DNA of 64,000 bases from Streptomyces lanatus (GTDB lineage: Bacteria; Actinomycetota; Actinomycetes; Streptomycetales; Streptomycetaceae). Shown here piece after piece: positions 57,990-64,000 of this stretch; the first letter of the stretch is position 1; each line of letters opens with the position of its first letter. The translations under genes were made by a program, and so were the position numbers. The notes under the pieces are model-generated. The model saw only the letters and a list, made by a program, of their open reading frames with translations, was not told the DNA's origin and searched no databases. Where the stretch lies: assembly GCF_014655715.1 (NCBI RefSeq), contig NZ_BNBM01000030.1, forward strand, positions 21,826-85,825, written 5' to 3'.

Positions 57990-59174
57990 ATGGCTGCTGA
58001 CATCGCGTCTGACATCAAGGACCTGTTTCCCGCCCGGCCCCGACTGCTCGCTCTGGGTGAGCCCACCCATGGCGAGGACACGCTGCTCGCCCTGCGGAAC
58101 GACCTCTTCCGCCAGCTCGTCGAGGAGGAGGGCTACCGGACGATCGCGATAGAGAGCGACTGCCTGATGGGCATGGCCGTGGACGACTACGTCACCTCCG
58201 GCACGGGCACCCTCGACGAGGCCATGGAGCACGGATTCAGCCACGCCTGGGGCGAGTTCGGGGGCAACCGCGAGCTGGTGCGCTGGATGCGCGCCCACAA
58301 CGTCCGCGCCGAGGCGGACGGCCGGCCCGAGTCCGAGTGGCTCCGCTTCGCCGGTTTCGACGGCCCACTGGAGATCACCCACGCGGCGAGCCCTCGCCGG
58401 GCACTGATGGCCCTCCACGACTACGTGGCGCCCCGCGTGGACGCCGACCTGCTCCCCTGCACGGCGGACACGCTCGACACCCTGCTCGGCACCGACGACG
58501 CCTGGACCGACCCCGCCGCGATGATGGACCCCTCGTCCTCCGTGGGCCGGTCGCCCGAGGCCGCCCGCCTTCGCATGCTCGCCGAGGATCTGGTGGCACT
58601 GCTCGATCAGCAGCTGCCGCACCTGCTGGCGACGACCTCGCGGGAGGACTGGAACCGGGCCCGCCTGTACGGCCGTACCGCCACCGGCCTGCTCCGCTAC
58701 CACCACTCGATGGCCGACACCTCACCGGCCCGCATGACGCGGCTGGTGGCCGTGCGGGACCAGATGATGGCCCAGAACCTCCTCGCCCTCGCCGAACGCG
58801 GCCCCACGCTGGTGCACGCCCACAACGGCCACCTCCAGCGGAGCAGGAGTTCGATGCGGATGTGGGAGGGGCGTGTGGAGTGGTGGGGTGCGGGCGCGCT
58901 GGTCAGCGCCCAACTCGGCGAGGAGTACGCCTTCTTGGCGACGGCCATCGGCACGCTTCGGGGCCAGGGGGTGGACGTGCCGCCGCCGGACACGGTTGAG
59001 GGACTGCTGTACGCGCTCCCGGAGGACCGGTGGGTCATGGACGCCCGCCGCCTGGCAACCACCATCGCCGACACGAGCCTCGCGCCTCGCGTGTCCCCTT
59101 GGTTCGGCTACGCGCCGCTCGATCCGGCCGGTCTGGGGGGCAGCGACGGCATCGTGTTCGTCAGGGACGTTTAG
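57990..59174 (+). CDS. Erythromycin esterase family protein
   Basis: A 394-aa member of the Ere/succinoglycan-biosynthesis-like family. It has LLALGEPTHGEDTLLALRNDLF, AIESDCLMGMAVDDYV, LVHAHNGHLQRS and the GEFGGNRELVRWMRAHN segment, carrying the catalytic-type His and Glu residues of EreA-like enzymes. Some members open macrolide lactones; most are uncharacterised. ATG 57990 starts right after the palindrome; the 20 codons upstream are open but would include the operator. Control by the adjacent double-MerR regulator is likely. Confidence 0.88.
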   Translation: MAADIASDIKDLFPARPRLLALGEPTHGEDTLLALRNDLFRQLVEEEGYRTIAIESDCLMGMAVDDYVTSGTGTLDEAMEHGFSHAWGEFGGNRELVRWMRAHNVRAEADGRPESEWLRFAGFDGPLEITHAASPRRALMALHDYVAPRVDADLLPCTADTLDTLLGTDDAWTDPAAMMDPSSSVGRSPEAARLRMLAEDLVALLDQQLPHLLATTSREDWNRARLYGRTATGLLRYHHSMADTSPARMTRLVAVRDQMMAQNLLALAERGPTLVHAHNGHLQRSRSSMRMWEGRVEWWGAGALVSAQLGEEYAFLATAIGTLRGQGVDVPPPDTVEGLLYALPEDRWVMDARRLATTIADTSLAPRVSPWFGYAPLDPAGLGGSDGIVFVRDV

Positions 59175-59189
59175 AGGAGGTCCCCGGTT

Positions 59190-59813
59190 TCACGTGCCGG
59201 CTTCGCCCTCGGCTTCTGTCTCCGGCTTGTACCGCGGGAGGTTCTCCGTCGAGATCGTCCAGTCGGCGATCGTGACGTCCTCGCCGTAGAGGAAATCCTT
59301 GCGGGTCGCGTAGCGCGGTCCGGCGGGGGTGGAGTGGATGTCGGTGAAGACGGCGCCGGTGGCGGTGCGGGGGTCGAAGATCACGTAGATGGGGATGCCG
59401 ATCAGGGGGTAGTCCCGCATCTTGGTGACCCAGTCGTTGTCGGGGTTCGAGCGAGAAACGACTTCGATTGCGGCGATGACGGCACGGGGGTCGATTGATC
59501 CCTCGACGTTGAGGTCGGTCCATGCGATCACCATCACGTCCGGATGCCGCATGATGCCCTCGGGCTCGTCCTCCACGTCCGGTGTGCCGTTGTGCGCCAG
59601 CAACTCGTCCGGCATGAGCTTCTCCAGACGGCGGCTGACGTGTGCGGCAGTGACCTCGTGTGGTCCTCCCGGCGACATCATGTCGTGAACGATCCCTTCC
59701 TTGGTGATCTCGAACTTTCCGGGCAGAGCGTCGTCAACGGACTGGATGAAGTCCCGCATGGCCAGGTACGGGTGGGGGGCGCGCTGTTGTGCGCTGTCCG
59801 GAGCCATGGTCAT
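59190..59813 (-). CDS. Uma2-family (DUF820) restriction-endonuclease-fold protein
   Basis: A 207-aa protein starting MTMAPDSAQQRAPHPYLAMRDF. PD-(D/E)xK-type residues appear in MRHPDVMVIAW and IAAIEVVSRSNPDNDWVTKM, with VYVIFDPR-like VIFDPRTATGAVFTDI behind. Such proteins are numerous in Streptomyces and their biological role is unknown. The upstream frame is open but has no homology; the ATG at 59811-59813 is used. Confidence 0.87.
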   Translation of the reverse strand: MTMAPDSAQQRAPHPYLAMRDFIQSVDDALPGKFEITKEGIVHDMMSPGGPHEVTAAHVSRRLEKLMPDELLAHNGTPDVEDEPEGIMRHPDVMVIAWTDLNVEGSIDPRAVIAAIEVVSRSNPDNDWVTKMRDYPLIGIPIYVIFDPRTATGAVFTDIHSTPAGPRYATRKDFLYGEDVTIADWTISTENLPRYKPETEAEGEAGT

Positions 59814-59865
59814 GGCGCTCGCTCCTCGTCGTCTGTGCCCAGGGGCAAGGATCGTCGCTTTCATG

Positions 59866-60567
59866 CTAGGCGGCCTCCTGGAGATCGGATCGGCAGTTGC
59901 GGCAGCGACCCGGGTCGGCAGCGCGAAATGCGCGGTCGCAGCCGTCGCAGGTCTGGAGTGGGTGGCGGACGGGCGGGGGTGGGGTGAACGGGGGTGGTGG
60001 TAGCTGGGTGGTGAGGCGGTGGGCCAGTAGGGCGGCTGGGCGGCACAAGGGGCCGGGCGGGAGGTCGGTGGTGAGGGTGTGGTGTACGGCCGCGCGGGGG
60101 ACGTCCCGTTCCAGCCAGGCCGCGACGGCAGGGGCCAGGTGTGCTGTGTCGGGCTCGCTGAGGAGTAGGCGGGGGTCGTGGAGGCGGAGACTTGTGAGGA
60201 GATCGGTGGCTGTCCGGAGGAGGGCCGGGGCCGGGTAAGCCGGTTGCGGTACGGCGGGGAGGGGCTTGCGCGGGGTCGGGGTTCGCTTCCTGCGGGGCGG
60301 CGGCTCCTCCGGGTGGGGGCGGCGGCGGCCCGGCTGGTTGCAGGAGACCGTGCGGGTGACGATGCGGCCGCCGGTGACTCGTTTGCGTTCGCGGCGCAGA
60401 TAGCCGTGCGTCTCCAGCTCGCGCAGCGCCGCCGCGATACGGGTCCTGCCCTCGGGGAAGCGGGCGGCGAGGGTCTTGATGCCGGCGCCGCCCCCCGCGT
60501 GAGGGTGGTTTTTGCCCGTGATGCGGGACTGGGTGGGCGTGGGGGCGCTAGGGTTTTGGGTGTCCAT
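59866..60567 (-). CDS. HTH domain protein, N-terminally truncated
   Basis: A 233-aa protein. The recognisable part is IKTLAARFPEGRTRIAAALR through LETHGYLRRERKRVTGGRIVTRTVSCNQPG, a winged-helix domain found in replication or mobile-element-type proteins of Streptomyces. The C-terminus ends in a zinc ribbon, CDGCDRAF and CRNCRSD. Members normally have about 40 more residues before the helix-turn-helix (with SLLAIGLGVHIQS-like sequence), which are missing here. A GGGGAGG-type site is absent, so it may be a decaying copy. Confidence 0.62.
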   Translation of the reverse strand: MDTQNPSAPTPTQSRITGKNHPHAGGGAGIKTLAARFPEGRTRIAAALRELETHGYLRRERKRVTGGRIVTRTVSCNQPGRRRPHPEEPPPRRKRTPTPRKPLPAVPQPAYPAPALLRTATDLLTSLRLHDPRLLLSEPDTAHLAPAVAAWLERDVPRAAVHHTLTTDLPPGPLCRPAALLAHRLTTQLPPPPFTPPPPVRHPLQTCDGCDRAFRAADPGRCRNCRSDLQEAA

Positions 60568-60723
60568 CGGGAAGGTTGGCTTCCTTGGTGGTCAGGCCCT
60601 CGCACTGGGATTGCCGTCCCGGCGAGGGCCGTCGTATGTCTGGGGCATATTTCGCGGTTGTGCTGCGCTGAGCGTAAGTCCGACAACCTGCCCGAAATCC
60701 AGCTGAGTTGGTGATATTCACCT

Positions 60724-61260
60724 TCACGGGTGAGCGTGCGCCGCGGGAGGGAGGGGTGGGGTTTGGTGGGGTTCCTTTCCCCTGGGTTGTTTTTCTTGGT
60801 GACCGCCCGCGCCACCGGAGTCCGGGTTTCCGGGCGCCGGTGATACGTCGATCTCGGCCCAGACCGTCTTGCGCGGCGGCAGGCCTGGCACTACGCCCCA
60901 ACGGTCGGCCAGCGCGTCCACGATCAGCAGGCCGCGGCCCGACTCCGCGTCGGGGGCGGGCTGTTCGGGGTGGTGCGGCAGTCGGTCGGCGCGGGTGTCG
61001 GTGACCTCGATACGGACGGTGTTTCCGACGACGTAGACGAGGAGGAGGAAGTCTCGTCCGGGGATGCGGCCGTGGGTGACGGCGTTGGCTGCCAGCTCGG
61101 CGACCACGTGTGCCGTCGGGTCCAAGGGGAGGCCCCAGCTGCGGAGTTGTTCCGTGGCGAGAAGGCGGGCGAGGCGGGCGCCGCGTGGGGTGGAGGACAG
61201 TTGGAGGCTGAAGTTCCGGACGGAAGTGTCGAGTTCCGCTTCGGCGGATTTCTGGTTCAC
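60724..61260 (-). CDS. Histidine-kinase-like ATPase (anti-sigma regulatory factor type)
   Basis: A 178-aa protein with a HATPase_c domain: N-box VVAELAANAVTHGR, VRIEVTDTRAD and G-box SGRGLLIVDALADRWGV. These SpoIIAB/RsbW-like proteins usually bind sigma or anti-anti-sigma partners. It is divergent from an XRE/DUF397 operon, a common pairing in Streptomyces developmental loci. The last 30 residues are low-complexity. Confidence 0.88.
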   Translation of the reverse strand: MNQKSAEAELDTSVRNFSLQLSSTPRGARLARLLATEQLRSWGLPLDPTAHVVAELAANAVTHGRIPGRDFLLLVYVVGNTVRIEVTDTRADRLPHHPEQPAPDAESGRGLLIVDALADRWGVVPGLPPRKTVWAEIDVSPAPGNPDSGGAGGHQEKQPRGKEPHQTPPLPPAAHAHP

Positions 61261-61415
61261 GTCACTCAGCGTGGTCGTGCGTGCTTACTGTGAACAGTGA
61301 CTCAGGGGGTGCGTACGGTGACTGTCCGGAGCTTGTCCAGTGCTGTCCGGGCTGTCGGAGCGTTGCGTTTGGGTAGGGCGCTGCTGCATCACGGCGGTAC
61401 GACGGAGGGGTGGCC

Positions 61416-62276
61416 ATGACGGTCGAGCTCAAGACGGAGGCGGACGAGCCGGGTTGGGAGGTCGATCCGGACGACGAGTGGGGCGTGGCGGTGATCGCGA
61501 CCGTGGGGCGACAGCTGAAGCTGCGGCGCGAGGCGGTGGGGATGCGGGCCGGCGACTTCGGGAAGGCGGTGGGGTACGGGGAGGATCTTGTCTACAAGAT
61601 CGAGGGTGGGAAGCGGATTCCTCGGCAGGAGTATCTGGACCGGGCGGATGAGGTGTTGGGGGCGGGAGGGCTCATCTCGGCGACGTGGGAGGACGTCAAG
61701 AAGGTCCGGTATCCGAAGGTGGTGCGGGCACTGGGCAAGCTGGAGGCCAAGGCGGTCGAACTGCTCTCGTACGGCAACCACAATCTGCACGGTCTGTTGC
61801 AGACGGAGGAGTACGCGGGGGCGCTCCTGAGGACGCGGCGGCCCGTGCTCCCGGAAGACGAGCTGGAGCGGGCAGTGGCCGGGCGCATGGACCGGCAGAA
61901 GATCTTCCAGCGCTCCCCCGCTCCCGAACTCAGCTTTGTCCTGGAAGAGGTGACGCTCAGGCGCCCGGTCGGGGGCAAGATGGTGCTGCGCAGGCAGTTC
62001 GAACACCTGGTGGAGCTAGCCCAGTTGCCGAACGTGGAAATTCAGGTGATGCCGATGGATCGCTGGGACCATCCTGGTACCGGAGGGCGGATCCAGCTGC
62101 TGAAGTTCGGGGATGGCACGGCAGTTGGTCGCATGGACGACGAGTTCGGCGGCCGTCCGGTCTCAGAGCCGAAGCAGCTCCGGATCCTCGAACTGCGCTA
62201 TGGCATCATCCGGGCGGAGGCTCTGGCCGCACGGGAGTCACTGACCTTCATCGAACGACTGCTGGGAGAGACATGA
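61416..62276 (+). CDS. XRE-family regulator with DUF5753 domain
   Basis: A 286-aa protein. The HTH is at about 25-80 (RQLKLRREAVGMRAGDFGKAVGYGEDLVYKIEGGKRIPRQEYL); the DUF5753 part follows (HNLHGLLQTEEYAGALLRTR, LEEVTLRRPVGGKMVLRRQFEHLVELAQ). ATG 61416 is 7 nt after GGAGGGG. The stop overlaps the first of two DUF397 genes (ATGA). The unit corresponds to the whiJ-like regulator modules. Confidence 0.9.
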   Translation: MTVELKTEADEPGWEVDPDDEWGVAVIATVGRQLKLRREAVGMRAGDFGKAVGYGEDLVYKIEGGKRIPRQEYLDRADEVLGAGGLISATWEDVKKVRYPKVVRALGKLEAKAVELLSYGNHNLHGLLQTEEYAGALLRTRRPVLPEDELERAVAGRMDRQKIFQRSPAPELSFVLEEVTLRRPVGGKMVLRRQFEHLVELAQLPNVEIQVMPMDRWDHPGTGGRIQLLKFGDGTAVGRMDDEFGGRPVSEPKQLRILELRYGIIRAEALAARESLTFIERLLGET

Positions 62277-62485
62277 TCCGCAAGGCCCCTGCTGGGGACG
62301 CTTCCGATCTGGTGTGGTTCAAGAGCAGCTACAGCGACAGCAGCAACCCGAACGACTGCGTCGAGGTGGCCAACACCCCCAGCACTATTCACGTCCGAGA
62401 CTCAAAGAACCGCGACGTCGGTCCCCGTCTCGCCCTCGCGCCGCAGACCTGGTCCGCCTTCGTCTCGTACGCGGCCGAGGGCTGA
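62273..62485 (+). CDS. DUF397 small protein, copy 1
   Basis: A 70-aa protein with LVWFKSSYSDSSNPNDCVEV, IHVRDSKNRDVGPRLAL and WSAFVSYAAE, the DUF397 pattern. It is translationally coupled to the XRE regulator and presumably acts with it. Confidence 0.9.
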   Translation: MIRKAPAGDASDLVWFKSSYSDSSNPNDCVEVANTPSTIHVRDSKNRDVGPRLALAPQTWSAFVSYAAEG

Positions 62486-62488
62486 GAC

Positions 62489-62683
62489 GTGATCCGAGGA
62501 GCCTCCGAACTGGCGTGGTTCAAGAGCAGCTACAGCGGCGGCAACAATGGCGAGTCCTGCGTCGAGATCGCGGTGGCGCCCCGCACCGTCCACGTCCGCG
62601 ACTCCAAGTACCGGGACTCCAGCCCCCGCCTCGCCCTCGCGCCGCAGGCCTGGGCCGCCTTCGTCACGCACGCGGCGCGCTAA
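62489..62683 (+). CDS. DUF397 small protein, copy 2
   Basis: A 64-aa protein (GTG start, 3 bp after the previous stop) with LAWFKSSYSGGNNGESCVEI and VHVRDSKYRDSSPRLAL. It is about 70 percent similar to the preceding gene, so it arose by tandem duplication. Two partners for one regulator suggests separate roles or dosage. Confidence 0.9.
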   Translation: MIRGASELAWFKSSYSGGNNGESCVEIAVAPRTVHVRDSKYRDSSPRLALAPQAWAAFVTHAAR

Positions 62684-62741
62684 AGGAAGTGCGCGTGTTC
62701 GAGCCGGTGGGGTACGTTCCTGCCTGTTCGAAGGGGGACTC

Positions 62742-63473
62742 GTGGCGAAGCTGAATCAGATCATCGCTGTCGAAAAGGGTGTCAAGAGCAAGTCGCTCCA
62801 GGACATCACCGTGGCGCATCACAAGGTGCAGAAGCCCGCGCTGCTGGCCGGTATCTCGCGTACGTACCAGCCGAAGGACGAGGAGGGCGAGCAGCTGCCG
62901 CCGGAGTCCACGCGGGTGCAGGTACAGGCGGAGGACGTGCTGCGGGAGATGGCCGCGTCGCTGACCCGGCTGTTCGACGTGACGGCGACGAAGGACTGGG
63001 CGAACTGCTCGGCGCGGGCCGATGTCACGGTCGAGGGGCGGACGGTCGTAGCGGATGTTCCGGTCAGCTACCTGCTGTTCCTTGAGAAGCAGCTCACCGA
63101 CCTGCACACCTTCGTGAAGAAGCTGCCCACGCTCGACGCCGCCGAGTCCTGGTCGCACGACCCGTCGACGGACTGGTGGAAGACGGACCCGGTCCGCACG
63201 ATCCGTACGAAGAAGGTTCCGCGCAACCATGTGAAGGCGGAGGCGACGGAGAAGCACCCGGCGCAGGTCGAGGTGTACTACGAGGACGTGCCCATCGGGT
63301 ACTGGACGACCGTGAAGTTCTCCGGGGCGCTGCCGGCGCGGCGGGTGAACGAGCTGGTGGAGCGCGTCGAGAAGCTTCAGCAGGCCGTGAAGTTCGCCCG
63401 CGAGGAGGCCAACGGCGCGGAGGTCACCGACCAGCGGGTCGGCGACGCGGTGTTCGGCTACCTGTTCGGCTGA
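62742..63473 (+). CDS. Conserved Streptomyces protein next to the permuted tRNA-like genes (DUF7873-like)
   Basis: A 243-aa soluble protein beginning MAKLNQIIAVEKGVKSKSLQ, with highly charged but regular sequence. Conserved-looking blocks are KPALLAGISRTYQPKDEEGE, LLFLEKQLTDLHTFVKKLPT, RTKKVPRNHVKAEATEKHPA and YYEDVPIGYWTTVKFSG. No catalytic or nucleotide-binding motif is visible. GTG 62742 follows GGGGGA. I recall the family only as a domain of unknown function. It directly precedes the tRNA-like array, which makes a link to RNA worth testing. Confidence 0.72.
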   Translation: MAKLNQIIAVEKGVKSKSLQDITVAHHKVQKPALLAGISRTYQPKDEEGEQLPPESTRVQVQAEDVLREMAASLTRLFDVTATKDWANCSARADVTVEGRTVVADVPVSYLLFLEKQLTDLHTFVKKLPTLDAAESWSHDPSTDWWKTDPVRTIRTKKVPRNHVKAEATEKHPAQVEVYYEDVPIGYWTTVKFSGALPARRVNELVERVEKLQQAVKFAREEANGAEVTDQRVGDAVFGYLFG

Positions 63474-63501
63474 GGCCGGTCACGGGTAGCCTCCATGATC
63501 G

Positions 63502-63523
63502 CCCCCGCGTGCGAGCGCGGGGG
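63502..63523. terminator. Terminator after the 243-aa gene
   Basis: CCCCCGCG and CGCGGGGG form a perfect 8-bp stem around TGCGAG, 29 bp after the stop codon. The tRNA-like genes begin about 80 bp further on, so they probably have their own promoter or are read through. Confidence 0.75.
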
Positions 63524-63601
63524 TGCGCGACAGGCGCGGGCCGGAACTGAGGACCGGTTCGCGTGAGGAGCGCAAGCTGACACTGAAGTTCAGCCTGAAG
63601 A

Positions 63602-63687
63602 CGCGGTGACAGTGAAGGTTCGAATCCTTCCCCCGGCACTACGAGACCCATCCGGGCCGGGGTAGCCCAATGGCAGAGGCAGCCGCG
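63602..63687 (+). tRNA. Circularly permuted tRNA-like gene 1
   Basis: Order in DNA: anticodon-stem 3' strand CGCGGT (63602-63607), variable GACAGT, T-arm GAAGG-TTCGAAT-CCTTC (63614-63630), acceptor 3' strand CCCCGGC (63631-63637), discriminator A; then a 17-nt linker; then acceptor 5' strand GCCGGGG (63656-63662), TA at positions 8-9, D-arm with GG (63665-63680), A26, and anticodon-stem 5' strand GCCGCG (63682-63687). All 7 acceptor pairs are Watson-Crick, the T-stem is perfect, and the anticodon stem has 6 pairs, one G-U. CCA is not encoded. Read in normal order no partner halves exist. The anticodon is unresolved; one joint gives GAA with a U at position 33. Confidence 0.72.
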
Positions 63688-63758
63688 ATCAATCTCAGAC
63701 TCTCGCTCCAGTCTCAGCATTGCCGCCGATCGCCGGATCGACCGAGGCCGGACGAACG

Positions 63759-63830
63759 CCGTCGGATGCGAGTTCGACTCTCGCCTGCAGCTCTCTCGCG
63801 CTGCGGTAGTTCAAAGGAAGAACACGACGG
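63759..63830 (+). tRNA. Circularly permuted tRNA-like gene 2
   Basis: Order: anticodon-stem 3' strand CCGTCG (63759-63764), GAT, T-arm GCGAG-TTCGACT-CTCGC (63768-63784), acceptor 3' strand CTGCAGC (63785-63791), discriminator T; a 7-nt linker; acceptor 5' strand GCTGCGG (63800-63806), TA, D-arm GTTC-AAAGGAA-GAAC (63809-63823), A26, and CGACGG (63825-63830). The acceptor stem has 7 pairs with one G-U, D- and T-stems are perfect, and the anticodon stem has 6 Watson-Crick pairs. The halves do not match those of gene 1, so each is a separate molecule. No acceptable anticodon loop with U33 could be assembled from the flanks. Confidence 0.72.
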
Positions 63831-63890
63831 CATGATGACTGATCCGTCCTCTTAAACGCCGCCGGCGTGCGCAATTGGGTGGCATCCCCA

Positions 63891-63924
63891 GGGGCCCGGG
63901 AGCTGGATACGACTCCCGGGCTCC
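63891..63924. terminator. Long hairpin after the permuted tRNA-like genes
   Basis: GGGGCCCGGGAG and CTCCCGGGCTCC pair over 12 bp (one G-U) around a 10-nt loop. It probably ends the transcript that contains the tRNA-like array. A second weaker pairing (GGGCTCCGC with GCGGTGCCC) overlaps its right arm. Confidence 0.6.
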
Positions 63925-64000
63925 GCCACGCGCGGTGCCCTAAAGGGTGTTGCACAAGGCTCTGAGCTGGGCATCTTCTGTGTATGGCCGGGGTCTTACG

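Noticed and set aside
63590..63760. Group I intron halves flanking permuted tRNA-like gene 1
   Set aside because: The flanks are too short, and I see no P7/G-binding core or P3-P8 pairings, so I do not call an intron.
63860..63960. A possible third permuted tRNA-like unit (GGGCTCC and GGTGCCC followed by TA)
   Set aside because: The acceptor-like pairing has a T-T mismatch, no TTCGA T-loop is present and no D-arm with GG follows; the segment is better explained as a terminator hairpin.

Overview
The window is high-GC, gene-dense actinobacterial chromosome. Gene content and order match the Streptomyces core around cdgB, nagKA, otsA/otsB, thrC, groEL2, murQ, helR and mqnB/mqnD, so I read it as a Streptomyces chromosome core segment. 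GTG starts are frequent, 4-base start/stop overlaps are common, and several copies of the short Streptomyces intergenic repeat containing GGTCGCGCAGTTCCCCGCGC are present.

Layout. 1-5.3 kb: a partial TerD protein, the ribosome-rescue hydrolase ArfB, an ECF sigma factor with a SnoaL tail, an acetyltransferase, a flavin reductase, and the GAF-PAS-GGDEF protein CdgB behind a promoter carrying a Crp-like palindrome and a BldD-like box. 5.3-11 kb: a membrane-anchored carbohydrate-binding protein and an amino-sugar block (PfkB kinase, NagA, NagK, a divergent sugar-binding lipoprotein) with DasR-type dre sites in the divergent promoter. 11-14.7 kb: trehalose synthesis (OtsB, OtsA) and glucosyl-3-phosphoglycerate synthase. 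14.8-19.2 kb: a SAM-I riboswitch, thrC and a CysO-like sulfur carrier, a cold-shock protein, and groEL2 behind two CIRCE operators. 19.4-25.7 kb: Old Yellow Enzyme, an MFS exporter, an ankyrin pair, a DinB protein and a XRE/DUF397 pair. 25.7-32.1 kb: a tightly overlapping operon of ECF sigma factor, zinc anti-sigma-like membrane protein, ABC ATPase, two membrane proteins and an aldo/keto reductase. 32.2-38.7 kb: MurQ and its RpiR-type regulator, small enzymes and CutC.

39-50 kb: the HelR RNA-polymerase-recycling ATPase, the XPB helicase, a UPF0114 (YqhA-like) membrane domain fused to an IstB-like ATPase, two tiny secreted peptides, a large Helicase_C_3-type protein, and a PstS-like membrane protein broken by a frameshift. 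50-59 kb: a HAD phosphatase, a second cold-shock protein, futalosine-pathway menaquinone genes mqnD and mqnB, lipoprotein and transport genes, and a double-MerR regulator facing an erythromycin-esterase-like gene. 59-64 kb is accessory in character: a Uma2 nuclease-like protein, a truncated HTH protein, a HATPase/XRE/DUF397 regulatory set, a 243-aa conserved protein, and then two tRNA-like genes.

The most unusual feature is at the right end. Two consecutive tRNA-like sequences (63602-63687 and 63759-63830) are in circularly permuted order. In each, the anticodon-stem 3' strand, T-arm and acceptor 3' strand come first, then a linker of 17 or 7 nt, then the acceptor 5' strand, U8-A9, the D-arm and the anticodon-stem 5' strand. 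All the stems pair across the permutation. I could not derive a convincing anticodon loop, recognised no intron core in the short flanks, and see no splicing enzyme gene in the window.
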